Shown here: piece by piece, positions 21,477 to 32,596 of the stretch | How positions within the stretch are numbered: position 1 is the first letter of the stretch | Layout: every line of letters starts with the position of its first letter | Source of the DNA: Chlorella sorokiniana | Taxonomy: Eukaryota > Chlorophyta > Trebouxiophyceae > Chlorellales > Chlorellaceae | Length of the DNA stretch: 64,000 nt | Direction of reading: 5' to 3' | Assembly (NCBI GenBank): GCA_025917655.1 | Contig: CP084615.1 | Location: 248,001-312,000, forward strand | Program-made: the position numbers and the translations under genes | Notes under the pieces: generated by a model | Seen by the model: only the letters and a program-made list of their open reading frames with translations | Databases searched by the model: none | Told to the model about the DNA's origin: nothing

Positions 21477-24400
21477 CACAGGCTGTGCCTGCGCGACGAC
21501 GGCGCCACCCACATGCGGCGCCACGCGGGCGGCAGTGTGGGCGCCGGCGCCTCCTCTGCCTTGCCGCCGCCGCTGCTGCCAGCGGGTGCCAGCTCAGCGT
21601 CCGCTGCCTCCAGCAGGGAGGGCTGCGTCCCTTTGGAGCCTGCTGCCTTGGCCAGGCTTTCCTCCTGCTGCAGGCGCAGCAGCAGGGCGCGGGCAGCGCG
21701 GCGCGCATGCGCTCTTGCAGCTCCACCTTCTCCTCAGCTTCTAGGAAAGCGTGCTCGCCGGCGCCCAGTGCCAGCGCCAGCAGCTGCCGCTGCGTCAGCT
21801 TGAAAGCCTGCGGGGCGCCCAGGGAGAAAGGGGCATGTCGCGGGTTGGGTGGGGTGTGTGTGACTGTGAGTGTGAGTGTGTGTGTGCGTGGGGGAGGAAT
21901 GGTGGGCGGGGCGAAATGCGCTCGCTTAGCATTGTTTAAGAATGCGGTCACCACTGAATGGGGTGGCTGACCGCAGGTGTTGAACTCCCCTGCCTGCCCT
22001 GCTGTGCATGCTGAGGGGGCAACAGCGGGCGACGGCTCACGTGACTGGCCACAGCATACTCTCGGCTGAGGGAGGTGTTCAGTATGCCGGGGTCGTCTGT
22101 GCACAGCACCAGCGGATGGCCTGCAGGCAGGAAAGAGGATGGGCCCAGTCAGCGCAGCCCTTGTGCGCAGGAGCGGGGCGCGGGTGGCTGCTGCCCTGCA
22201 GCTGGGCAGCTTCAAGGAGCAGGTATGCACAGCGCGCGCATCATGCCGCAGCGCAGCATGCTCAGCGTCCGGAGCGTACCGTGGCGGTAAAGGTGCGGAA
22301 AGCGGTGGTCCCCGAGCCGGCGGATTGCGCGGGTGAGGAGGTTGGAGGTGAGGCACACCTCGAGGGGGATGCCAGATCTGTGGGTGGGGTGGAGGGGTGG
22401 TGGGGGGTGCATAAATGGATTATTCGTCTTTTTAGTAAATGTGTGTGTGGGGGGTGGGGTAAAAGGGTTGGGGCAAGAACAGTGGGTTGTGGGGTGGAAT
22501 GGCGCTGGGCAGGTCCGGACGCAGCGGGGCAGCGAGGCTGAAGACGGTGCCAGGTCAGGCGTGCAGCAGGGATGCTGTGCAGACTGGCTGCTGGCACACA
22601 GCAGCTGCATGCTGGACACACTGCAGCGGCCCCCACCACCCACACCCACACACCGCAGCAGCGCCGCCTCCAGCTCGGCCGTCAGGCAGCAGCAGTACGC
22701 GAGGCGGTCGGGCGCCAGCTCAGCATGGCCGCCGTCTCGGCGGGGTTGTAGCCCTGCGCTCGGAACAGGCGGGGCAGCAGAGTGGCCCGTGGTGAGAACG
22801 CAGATCCTGACACGTATCACGCAAGCAGTCACGGCGTCGCATCTGACGGTTGGTGGGAGGGGAGGAGGCGGGGGGAGACGCGAGGAAAGCGGGTCAGCGT
22901 GGCGGGGTGCCGGCAGCTGGGGCCAGCCTGAGGCGGGTGCCAGACGGCGACGGCGCACCTCCCCGCATCCAGCGACACCTTGAGCCCCTCCTGCCGCGCA
23001 CGCTCCAGCGCCGGCAGCAGCTCCCGCCACTGCACACGGCGAGGTCAGGGGCTAAGCGAGATGAGTCATGGGCCAAGCGAGAGATTCATGGGAGCTCGGT
23101 GACGCTGGCTACACATGGAGCACCCGGGTGGCTTGAGGTCGGCGCCGATTGCAAGCGGGCCGCGCAGCTGAGCCGAGGCTGCGTGCACGGTGGCGTGGCA
23201 GCGGGAGCCAGCTGGCAGGCCTGCCCAGAGCCGTCGCATGGCGGCTGGACGGACCATGCGGCTCTGGCGCGGAGGATGCTGCCACTGCTGATGCTTGGTC
23301 TCCCTTAACTCATGTCCCTCGCCCATTCCGCACTGCTCTGCCAGCCACACAAACCAACAAAACGCACAGCTGGCGTTGCCCCCATTGCACCCACACACAC
23401 CCGACATCGCCCCACCCACCTCGCCCTGCGTGGGGTTGCCGGTGAGGTCAACCCCCACCACACCCCGCTCCTGCATCTCCACCGCCAGCTGCACCGTAGC
23501 TTCCGCCTCCTCCAGTCCCGCCTGCCGGTTGATGCTCAGCAGCAGGCGCACATGGATGTCTGGAGAGGGGCGGTGCAAGGAGGGGAGGGGGAGACAGAAA
23601 CCATCGGTACTTGCAGGTAAGGGATTGGTGTGATGGAGGGGCGGGCACGTGCTTCCGCACAGCCTTACGCAGAGGACAGTACGCATGCCAGCGCCCTCAC
23701 CCCACCACACCCCTCCACAACCCTGCCCTTCAAAGGCCGCCGGCAGTCGTGCGCGCTTATCTCATACCTCGCTCCCGCGGCCTCCGGCTCTGCACGTAAT
23801 AATCCTCAATTCCCTGCAACAACAAGGGGGAGTGGTCGCAGTGGGTGGGCCACGCGGCTGATTGAGCTCCCGGCCAATTGAACAAGGCTGCTGCCGCATT
23901 GCCTGCCTTGCAGCCCCACCAGACTGATGGCCACTGCCCAACATCTACTCAGCTCTTGGACCACATGCTACATACATGTAATGCACCACCAACAACTGCG
24001 CAGCCCTCGCCGCCCCTCCTCCGCCTCCAACATCCCCGCCTTTGGCCCCCAACACCGCCAACGCACACCAAGCACAAGCGCAGAGCCCCCGGGTGCATCC
24101 TCTCAGATGCACCTGCAGCACGGCTTCCACGTAAGATTCCCGGCTCACGCCCGTCTCGCTACGGCACTTGGGCGTGGTGCGGATCTCGGCGTAAAACACA
24201 TTGTCTGGGGGCGCGACGGTGTGTGTTTGCGGGGGGGGGGGCGACGGTGTGTGTTTGCGGGGGGCGACGGTGTGTGTTGGGGGGGGGCGACGGTGTGTGT
24301 TGGGGGGGGGGGGGGGGTTGCTCAGAGCAATTCCCTCCTTCTACCCTCCTGCCCCTGCCTCCCAATGTCCCCGCTCGCCTGCTGCAAAGTCCTCCAGCGC

Positions 24401-25026
24401 CTCCCTCGCGATGCGCCGGATAGCGGCGTGGTTGGTGGTGATCTGGTGGAGCACCTCAAAGAGGGCAAAACACTCGCCGAGCGTGGGGAGGCTGCGAGGG
24501 AGCGGCACACACAGGCAGCAGGGTTGCTGAGGTACAGAGTTCAGCAGGGAAACATAGTGCAGCGCAGCACGGTGCTGGTCGGACAGAACCGGGATGCGCT
24601 GGCTCTACTTCCCGCCGCCGTGTATGGGACCAAGCACGGATGACAATGCGGCAGCTCAAGATCCCCTTGCGGGCTTTCCCGCACTCACTCAGCTCAGTCA
24701 TTGTCACCAGTTGGTCCAAGCACATCGGCTTGCCTGCCAGCAGCGTCTTCCCTGCCAGCTCTCTGCAGTGGGAGAGCGGGCTGGACAAGTGATGCAGCGG
24801 CGGCGGCGGCGGCACCAGCGGCCGCTCAGGCCTCTATAATTGCGGGATTAGGAGCGTAATGTTGCAAGCTATACAAAACTTACCGGAGGGTGGAATCTCG
24901 TATGCAGCCATTCAGGTGTGCGTGAAGCTCAACTTTGGGGAGGGACCGGCAGAAGTCCAGCTGCGCATCAGCATAGCTGCTATAAATTGTGGCAAAGTCT
25001 CGTGATTGTCGCTTGATGTTTGTCAT
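21477..25026 (-). CDS. adenosine deaminase-like protein (ADAL/MAPDA family), catalytic residues altered
   Basis: Family members deaminate N6-methyl-AMP or adenosine in the cytosol. Exons include 25026-24884, 24762-24685, 24491-24379, 24204-24113, 23813-23768, 23559-23420, one around 23035-22960, then pieces near 22790-22650, 22370-22270 and 22150-22050, and the last one ending at 21477. Conserved parts: LPKVELHAHLNG (two Zn-ligand His), VFYAEIRTTPK, GVVGVDLTGNP, PLEVCLTSN and LCTDDPG (Asp pair). Two expected histidines are missing: the HAGE/HLSE strand reads LDAG, and the GHG motif reads RLAYCCC. The intron after 24379 starts with GC. One-base offsets occur near 22710 and 21690. ATG 25024-25026 is the first in-frame ATG. 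By sequence it is an ADAL homologue that may be a pseudoenzyme. Confidence 0.82.
24211..24318 (+). repeat. G-rich minisatellite in an ADAL intron
   Basis: Four tandem copies of a unit reading roughly GCGACGGTGTGTGTT followed by a run of 5 to 18 G, inside the intron between ADAL exons 3 and 4. Copies differ mainly in the length of the G run. The G tracts on one strand could form G-quadruplexes. Confidence 0.8.
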
Positions 25027-25082
25027 TGCTGGGGGGTGCTCGGCCGGCGCGCCGGCTGGAGCACCGACAACACTACCCTCAC

Positions 25083-25360
25083 TTGAAGGTTTGTAGCGAA
25101 GAAACAAGAGGCGAGCGGTTCACAACTGCACACGATGCTTGGCGTTCCACATTGTCAGCGACGCAATGCGAGGACCTCCAACACAGTGGCCGCCCTGCTG
25201 CACCCACGCTGTGATGCTGCCGCTACACACTGGGTGCACGCTTTGCAGGAGATACATGTGGCTACACAGATGTTTGTCTGCATTGGTTACGAATGAAGGT
25301 TAAATATGATGTGTCTACAACGTGGGTTTGCTGTGCCAGTGGCCTGCACAACGCGTGGCC
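25083..25360 (+). repeat. diverged direct repeat, copy 1
   Basis: About 280 bases that match 27957-28232 in the same orientation over their whole length, with identical blocks such as TTCCACATTGTCAGCG, CAATGCGAGGACCTCCAACAC and GTTTGTCT. I estimate roughly 75 per cent identity by eye. This copy fills the space between the ADAL start and the 3' end of the minus-strand gene at 25376. No coding sense, terminal inverted repeat or poly-A tail was seen. Confidence 0.75.
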
Positions 25361-25375
25361 GCCGGCCAACTGTGG

Positions 25376-26275
25376 CTACCTCAGCAGCAAGTGGAACTCC
25401 CTGTCCAGGGCCTGCATGTCCAGCAGCTGCTCAAGTGAGATGTGCTCCATGCGCGTGCATGGCTGCCAGCCACCAAAGCCGTCGCAGACGCACTCCATGC
25501 ACTGCAACATCTCCAAAAGCTGGCCCTGTGGCGCCAAAAACCTCACGCCGTGCGCTTCAAGGATGTCGCAGATTTCTTTAAAGTCCCGCCGGCGGACTCG
25601 TTCCGTGACCAAGCGATACCATTGCTCACTCATCGCGCCTGGCACATCTGCAGACGTTCAAAGCGCAAAAGGCACGGACCGTCAGGTGTGCGTGCACGCC
25701 GAGTTCAACGCAGTGTATCCGACGCGTCACATCAGGACTCGGCTTGGCGGATAGGGCACAATTGGGCGCACCTGTCTCGGACCAGGTTAGATCTGACATG
25801 CACTCAAACAGGGGCTTGCCCACGGTTGTCCCAGCCAGAACAGCGGCCGCCATGACGAGGCTTGGCCCCGTCACTCCATACTTGTTGACTGCCTGCAATC
25901 GAACAGTTCAGCTGCTGGGTGGGTGCATCGACTGCACTGTGACCTGCCCTGCACCGATGCTGTGCGCACCTGCGAGACCCATTTGTAGCCACCGTCAGGA
26001 TTCACGTCGTTAAACCGCAGGTACGCAATGTGACCAATCCCACTCTTTTGCAGCTCGGCCTCTACCTCCTCCTTCCCCTCGGCGAACCCTGCCTCCCTCA
26101 TTTCCTCTAACTTCTGATTGAAGCGCGCACGCTGCCTGAGCCGATGGGCTGCAGCCATGCCTTGGGCACGGGCGGAGCCGGGTAAAACATAGTCCACGAA
26201 CGTCACATGATCCTGTTCGGCCAGTGCCAGCATTTTGCGGTCCATGTCGTCGTCAGGGATTGTATAACGCAGCAT
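25376..26275 (-). CDS. conserved-looking unrecognised protein, about 232 residues
   Basis: Three exons join cleanly with no frame problem: 26275-25970 (phase 0), 25892-25772 (phase 1) and 25647-25376, ending in TAG. The protein starts MLRYTIPDDDMDRKM, has a charged helical middle (RFNQKLEEMREAGFAEG), then IGHIAYLRFNDVNPDGGY, a small-residue hydrophobic helix (VMAAAVLAGTTVG) and a C-terminal half with WYRLVTERVRRRDFKEI and an acidic/hydrophobic tail rich in Cys and Met (MLQCMECVCDG). There is no signal peptide; the Ala/Gly helix might be membrane-associated but is short. I recognise no family. It is divergent from the gene at 26573, with about 300 bases between starts. An upstream exon before 26275 cannot be excluded. 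Confidence 0.65.
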
Positions 26276-26572
26276 AGCGAGGCCTGGCAGCGAGGGCGGT
26301 TCCCCTTCCAAGTGCGGGGCTTTCGGCGGGATGTGTAAGAAATGCGCAGACACGGTGCAATGGCAAATGCCAGAGATGGAATCCTGGCGACGGCAAGGCG
26401 TTCCACCACTTCTGCCAAGTGCGGTCTACTATTGCCACGTCTGCCAAGTCCCGGTGCATTCCCCTTGCAGAGCAGTCCCGCTGGCACAGCCCACCCTGCA
26501 ATTATACAGTTGCCACCATCAACAATCGCACACAAAACAGTTTGTACATGCGCTGCAGCAACCTGGTCAAGG

Positions 26573-27667
26573 ATGCAGCGCGCGGTGCCCAAGTTTGGGC
26601 GTTTTGTGGAGGAAGCCATTGAGCAGGCAACGCCCGGCTACGTCGTGACCAACGTGCGGTTGATCGTGAAGTGCCCAGCGTGGGCGGCGCAGCGGCGGCA
26701 ACGGCACCGGCAGCATGTGCCGTGGGCTCGCCAGAGGCCCAGCCAGCCATCTCCCGCACCAGCGTACTGCTTGGCCTCCAGCTGGTGCAAGAGGAGGGCC
26801 TAGACTGGGCTTTTCTGCCTCCTCCGCATGCGCTGGCGGCGGCGTCTCCATCGACATGACCGGCCGCACGCTGTTTGCCAGGAAAGACGCCCAGGGTGAG
26901 GGCCACTGCCACCAGCCTGTACTGCCACCAGGTGCGGGTGCGGCGCGACGGCGTTGTCAGCAGGCTGTATGCCCTCGAGCCGAGAACCAGGGGTCCGCCA
27001 TGCGCGAGATGTGCCGCACTTCAAGCAGTTGCTGGCAGGGGCGCGGGCAGGTCCGGGGCAGCTGCAGCTTGCCTGGCAATCCGCCTGCCGAGGTGGTGCA
27101 CCCCCGGAGCGCGGCGTGTCTGATGCGCGCACCACGGGCAGCAAGATGGTGCGCCCGCGCTGCTAGCCTGCAACAGGAGAGGCGCTCGCCGGAGGGGCTG
27201 GCTGCCCAGCTCTGGGCGGCATCCTGCGCCTGGTCAAGGGCGTCCTCCTGGAACGGCGTTTCTCACGGCGCTCGCTCTCCTGCCCACTGCTAGCCCCGCC
27301 GGCCCCTCAACCGCCGATTACTCACTGCCGTGGAGGTCTTGCCGCCGTCGGCAAGGAGGGCAGCAAGGCAGGCTGCAAGAAGGGCAGAAAGGCATCCTTG
27401 CCAGTGGATGGCGAGAAGGAGGACGGCAAGAAGGTGGTGGCCACCGAGGCGGGTGGTTGGCAGCCTTGGGAAGGGGGGCTCATTGACGACGCCTTTGGTG
27501 CAGAAGCCACCACGCTGGCAGCCTCCTGTGAAGAGGTGCAGGCCTGGGCACACACCGAGGCTGGCTTTGACCAGGACGCCTGCCGCCGCCGCCCGCTGGC
27601 CGCTGTGCTGCTGCCTGTGGCGGAGCTTCGGGTGCCGGCGGCCGACGGGGGCAAGAGCTTGAGGTGA
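26573..27667 (+). CDS. unrecognised gene, reading frame broken in several places
   Basis: Starts at ATG 26573-26575 with KFGRFVEEAIEQATPGYVV and continues through GSPEAQPAISRTSVLLGLQL, DWAFLPPPHAL and GVSIDMTGRTLFARKDAQ. The first two frame changes are each one missing base (near 26690 and 26840), as in other genes here. A short intron may start at the GTGAGG near 26897. Downstream RVRRDGVVSRLYALEP and FKQLLAGARAGPGQLQL look coding, and the 3' part (about 27398-27667) reads GGWQPWEGGLIDDAFGA to a TGA at 27665-27667. The 3' part could be a separate gene. I do not recognise any domain. Codon use is like the neighbours. The model is approximate and should be treated as a locus, not a protein. 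Confidence 0.45.
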
Positions 27668-27956
27668 GCGGTTTGCGCTCTACGTCAATGCCTGCCTGCT
27701 GGGAGCGGCAAAAGAACAAGAAGGAGGGCGTCTCAGGGTGGCCGACAGTGGCATATCTCGGCAGGCTGTCAGGCCACAGTTCTGGCACACTGCCGACCGA
27801 TCGCTGTCCAGTGTCGCCAACCGCAAACCACCCGCGCGCCTCATGTTGGGCGGCCTGCCTGCTAGCTGTGGATGCTGTCACCCCCGGCATGCAGGCAGCT
27901 TGGAGTGGCAGGCCAAGGACGTCGAGGCGGTGGATGCCCCGCACGAAGCAGCGCTG

Positions 27957-28232
27957 AAGGTTGCAGCTAAGAAACAAGGGACGAGCGGGTCGCGACTGCG
28001 CGCGATGCAGAGCTTTCCACATTGTCAGCGGCGCAATGCGAGGACCTCCAACACCTGTCGCCGCCCTGCGCTCACGCTGTGGTGCTGCCGCCCCATGCCT
28101 GTGAAAGCTCTGCAGGAGACAAAGGTAGATACACAACGTTTGTCTCCAAGGGTTGTAAGTGAAGGTTCAAACTGATGTCTACGGTGGCCACGAGTTTGCT
28201 GTGGCTCTGCCAATGGCCTGCACAGAGCGAGG
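27957..28232 (+). repeat. diverged direct repeat, copy 2
   Basis: Second copy of the repeat at 25083-25360, same orientation, starting about 290 bases after the stop of the plus-strand gene at 26573-27667. It shares blocks of 14 to 21 bases with copy 1 and differs by substitutions and small gaps. The two copies bracket the divergent gene pair, 2.6 kb apart. Confidence 0.75.
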
Positions 28233-28534
28233 TCCGTATTCTGAAGAGCTCATGCCAGGCTCCCTTGTTGCCCATAGCAATTAATTGTCAACCTTTCTAT
28301 GACTCTCAAAGATCAGGAGGCAGTACCACTATGGCAATCAACAGCGAATGCGCATTCGGCTCGCATTTGCAGCCAGCGGCGTGCGGCCTGGTGCGGCGAC
28401 GTCAGCGCTGCTGGGAATGCTGCATACTCATTGGACGAGGGGTGGTGAGGTCCAATTGCAATTGGCTCACTGCACCTTTTCTGCCTTAGTGAATTTATTG
28501 AGGCTGGCAAACGCAGTGCCTTGTGAGCCGACCG

Positions 28535-29729
28535 ATGATCAAACCTCTGCTTGCCACGGCGTTCTCAACCAATGCATACTTTGCCAACGTAACCGTTGTA
28601 GGCTTAGTCAATGGCCCACCAGAGACGGTGTGGCCCATGCTCTCCGAGCCGGTCTGTAGCGGCGTCTTTTCTGACGTCAAGGTGCGCTTGAAGGCTTCCT
28701 TGCGCTGCTCGTAATGTAACTCAACTCGGGGCATTGGGTCGCTTACCAGGGCCGGCCCCGGCAGCGGCCAGATGGGCACCGCCCCTTGCCGCACCCGATC
28801 ACTTACCCTGTTGCTGGCAAGCCCGCGCAACCTGCCCCGTGATAACATACGCCCCTGATCGCCGTGCTGCAGTCCATCAAGGAGGTGTGGCGCACATTGC
28901 CGCGGCTGCATGATCGCAACATGGTGTCTGAGCTGGAGGTGGAGCAGGTGGCGAGGGTGCACGTGCTGCGGCTGCCGGTGGACGCACGCATGCGTGTGCG
29001 CCTCGACTGCAACCACACCGCCAAGCAGGTGTGGGTAGGAAGAAAATGTGCAGATGTACATGTTGAATGGACATGGACCGTCCTACCAGCAGCTGAATAG
29101 ACCGCGTGAGTGTGGTTGCAGCGTGCGATGGATTGCGACGTATGTTCCACATCCTCCTCCCTCCCCTTCCCGCAGGTCCAGCTCAGCCTGATCAGCGGCA
29201 ATATGTTCATGCGTCACTTTGATGGCCTGTACGCAGTCATGCCGCTGAGGGATGTCTGCAGCTGCAGCAGCGGCGGACAGCTGCCAGAGCTGCCAGCGAT
29301 GGTGGCTGAGGCTGTGGGCCCGGACGCCTGGCGCCAGCTGTCGTCCACGGTGGCCGACACGTGCTGCACATCACGCAGGTCTGTAGCGCAGCAGCAGCAG
29401 CAGACTCAGCAGCAGCAGGGGGAGCATCAGCAACAACCATGCAGGACGGGGAGCGCTCACTGGTCATCTTGCACCAGCGGCTGCAGCCTGCGGTGCGGCC
29501 ACCCTTTGGGCTCGGCGGCTTTGTCCGAGGTGCGCCGCGAAAGCAGGCAGGGAACCAGTTGTGCCATGTTTATGGGGTTCAGCGTGACAACTGACAGCGC
29601 TCGCGAGAGGGTGCAGCGGTTGAGTGCCCCCTCACCTTCCCCCGTGCCTGAGCAGGCCAAGTGCGGCGCCAGTTTGAGCGCATGTACGGAGACCTGCAGC
29701 GCGCCTGTGAGGCAGCTCACGAGGAGTGA
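28535..29729 (+). CDS. START/SRPBCC-fold lipid-binding protein (polyketide cyclase/dehydrase superfamily)
   Basis: Exons 28535-28681, 28873-29028, 29176-29529 and 29656-29729. Exon 1 has the opening strand and helix of a SRPBCC domain (VTVVGLVNGPPETVWPML), exon 2 the central strands, and exon 3 the signature VQLSLISGNMFMRHFDGLYAV, which matches the strand-turn-strand of plant and algal polyketide-cyclase-like proteins that carry lipids or quinones. The C-terminal piece is helical (RRQFERMYGDLQRACEAAHEE). A one-base offset lies in exon 3 between about 29340 and 29370. A TGTAA at 29925-29929 may be the poly(A) signal. No transit peptide is clear at the chosen start, so another 5' exon may exist. 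Ligand unknown. Confidence 0.7.
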
Positions 29730-30452
29730 GGCCCGCAGCCAGCCTGCCGGGTGGGTTGGCAGACACATGCATTCTGTGGTGTCGCATGAACCTGGCAGCA
29801 TGATGTACTGGCTCTGGCCAGCAGTCTGCTCCCTGACGGGAACTCGGCCGATGGCCCGAGCCGCCGACCCACTGCCGTGCACGTGTCTGCTGCTGCTGTG
29901 CCCTGCAGGGCTGCTCAACCTGCCTGTAAGGCCTCGCCCCTGCCCAGCGATGCGGCCCCTTGTAGAGCAATGCTTGCTGCCAAGCCTGGTCAGCCTGCCG
30001 CCGACGGTCTGCCCGTGCCTCCGGAACCGCTGCCGCTGCCTGCGCTCCGCAGCTAGTGGCGGCTGCCTGCGCTTGTGCAGTTGCCTCCTCCGCCATTCCC
30101 TCCTCTGGCGTATCTTCTGCCTGTGCGTGTCGCCTGTATCATGTCCCCTAATCTTGAACTGCTTTCATTGATTCTTTCGACCGCCCTTGGGACACGCCCA
30201 CGCCTCTGGGTGCTCAATGTTGTGCCCAGCCCAAGGGCGGAGCATGCATGACTTGCTTTCTATATACATTCATTCATGCACATGTAGCTTGCACATATAT
30301 ACGCTGTCATTGACCAAACCCCTGATGAAAGCAGATTGTTCTGTTGCTTTCGCGAGATATTTGGCTGAGCGGTTTGACATGCTGGCGGCAGGGCTTTTCT
30401 CCCTCGTATCCATTCTTTCCCTGGCTTTCCATCATCCCTTTCGCCTGCCTAA
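29730..30452. other. 3' flank of the START gene and promoter of the next gene
   Basis: About 720 bases without a supported gene. It holds a candidate TGTAA poly(A) signal at 29925-29929, then an AT-richer stretch from about 30130 to 30450 including TATATACATT and ATATATACG near 30262-30303, a possible core promoter for the gene starting at 30453. Confidence 0.45.
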
Positions 30453-32596
30453 ATGGATCTGAGCATGATAGTGGCTCTCGGAGGGCCTTGTCGAGTGGAG
30501 ACAGAGTGGCTCGCTGTCAATAATGGCGTGGTTTACACTGATCGGGTGCAGGGTGATTTCCCAGGATCCTTGCTGCAGTATTACTCTAGCAAACATGCCA
30601 GCAGCGCTTCCGCGGATGAGTGGCGGAGCTGCATCAGGGAAGGAGCAGTCAGTGTGAACGGCGAGGTCGTAGACGATCCCGAGGCTACATTAAAGTAAGG
30701 GAAACCGCACCAGACAATGCCTCCATCTCGCAGTGTCGCCAGCCGACTCCTGCACGGCTGCCGCCGTCTCTCTGCTCGTGCCACCCGCTCGCCAGCGCTG
30801 CCTGCCCTTTCACCCCGGCGCAGGCCTGCCGCGGTGCTGCACTACCGCCGCCCTGGCTGGGCAGAGAACCCCGCTCCTGCATACCTGGACATCCTGTGGT
30901 GGGATGCGCATCTGGTGGCTGTGCACAAACCGTCGGGGTGGGTGCAGGCGGCGGCAGGTGGAGGGAGCCTTGTTGGCGGAGTGCAGCGGTTGCATGGGCT
31001 ATGTGGCTGCACACAGCAGGTGCATCAGGTGCCACCTGTGACCCGGCACCCTCTCGAGGAGTCTGCAGTCCGATGCAGACCCACACACGAGCCGCGGTGA
31101 CGAGCCCCGCCCGCATGCAGGCTGCAGGTGCTGCCCGCGGGCCCGTGCACGACCGCTGCGCCCTCACCCTGCTGCGCCTCTTCTACGAGCAGCACAAGAG
31201 CGAGCTGCAGGGTGAGCCTGCGACGATGACCAGGCAGAGGGGGCGCGCTGGTTCGTGCCGGCAGCATGCCTTTGCGCAGGCGGCACAGCCCCTGCTGCTG
31301 CCGCCGATTGCCGAGCTGATGCTCCTCCTGCATCCGCCCGCAGGCCTGCCCGCCCCGCTGCACCGCCTGGGGCGCGGCACCAGCGGGCTGCTGCTGTGCG
31401 GCTGCTCCGCGGCGGCGAGGCGCCAGCTCAGCGCCGACTTTGCCGAGAAGGACGGCGGGGGTGGCGGGGGCGGCGGCTGCGTAAGGTGTACCGCACGCTG
31501 GTGGCCGGCCTCGTGCAGCAGGAGGAGGCAAGTTTCTTCCCTGTTGGTCTGACCCTGTGACCTGAAGAATGCTGTTCAGGGCTGAGAACAAAAACGCCTT
31601 AGACAACAGTGGCCTCCTGTGCGCTGGGGGCTGGCTGCTGTGCTGCTCCCATGCGTGGGCCAGGCAACCGCTTCTTGCCTGCCTCCGCAACTGCTGCACA
31701 GGCCGAGGTGACCGTGCCGATCGGGCGGGTGCCGCACGCGGGGTGCGCGGCGGCCTCTTTGCGGCGGTACCGCTGGGCACCCCGGGTGCCAAGCCGTCCC
31801 GCAGCCGGTACCGTGTGCTGCACCGGGACTCTGTGGCTGGCACTACCCTTGTGGACGTCGAAATATTCACAGGTGTGGGGGCCGGGCGTGCTAGGGGTTG
31901 GGAGGGTGTGTATGATGCCTGAGTCGGCGACCGGCCACGGCATTGGCGGATGGCGCAGTGCTGGAGGAGTCTTGTTCGCACTCTTTCCAGCCTCGGTTGC
32001 CGACCTCCCCTTGCCTGCCCCTTGCTGGGCCGCCGCTGGGTTCTCCATGCCACCCATGTTTTCATCTCAACTTCCCTGCCCACCCCGCCAGGCCGACCGC
32101 ACCAGATTCGGATTCACATGGCGGCGGCGGGGCACCCCTTGGTGGGTGACCCCTGTATGGCCCCGGCGGCCTGCCTTGGCCCTCAGCAGCGGCACCCAGC
32201 GCAGCAGCAGGCCACCCGCCGGAGGCTGCAGCAGATGCTGCATCGGCCAGCCCTTCTGCTGCGATCCAGGCAGCCGTGTGTGCTGGGGAGCATGCTGGGC
32301 GCTGCGGCGCTGAAGCGAGCGCAGCCCAGGGCGCGGCTGGCGGGGACGGCGGCAGCGCGGCCGAGGTCGCAGCCGGCGGGGACGGCAGCAGCGCAGCCGA
32401 GGGCGCGGCTGGCGGAGACGACGGCGGCGCGGTGGGCGCTCGGGCTGCTGACCGCGCTGTGATGCCGGGGGACTGCGGCTACCTGCTGCACAGCATGGTG
32501 CTCGAGTTCACCCACCCAGTGACCGGTCGACGAGTGGTGGCGACCTGCGAGCCTCCGCCGCAGCTTCAACCCCCAGCCGCCACGCTGGGCAGCTGA
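30453..32596 (+). CDS. RluA-family RNA pseudouridine synthase
   Basis: Converts uridine to pseudouridine in RNA; organelle or cytosolic target not decidable here. Exons 30453-30694, 30834-30937, 31121-31211, 31344-31527, 31702-31872 and 32092-32596. Exon 1 has an S4-like segment (EWRSCIREGAVSVNG), exon 2 LDILWWDAHLVAVHKPSG, exon 4 the active-site motif HRLGRGTSGLLLC, then KVYRTLVAGLV, and the last exon GRPHQIRIHMAAAGHPLVGD plus a Gly/Ala-rich insert and a final beta strand (GYLLHSMVLEF). The usual catalytic Asp of HRLD is Gly, as I recall for the plant PUS5-like subgroup. The intron after 31527 starts with GC (GAG/GCAAGT). Single missing bases explain offsets near 31150, 31460 and 32148. Family assignment firm; activity uncertain. 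Confidence 0.88.

Noticed and set aside
25083-28232. LTR pair of a retroelement
   Set aside because: The two repeats are in direct orientation, but the 2.6 kb between them holds two divergent spliced genes with no reverse transcriptase, integrase or gag features, and no primer-binding site was seen.
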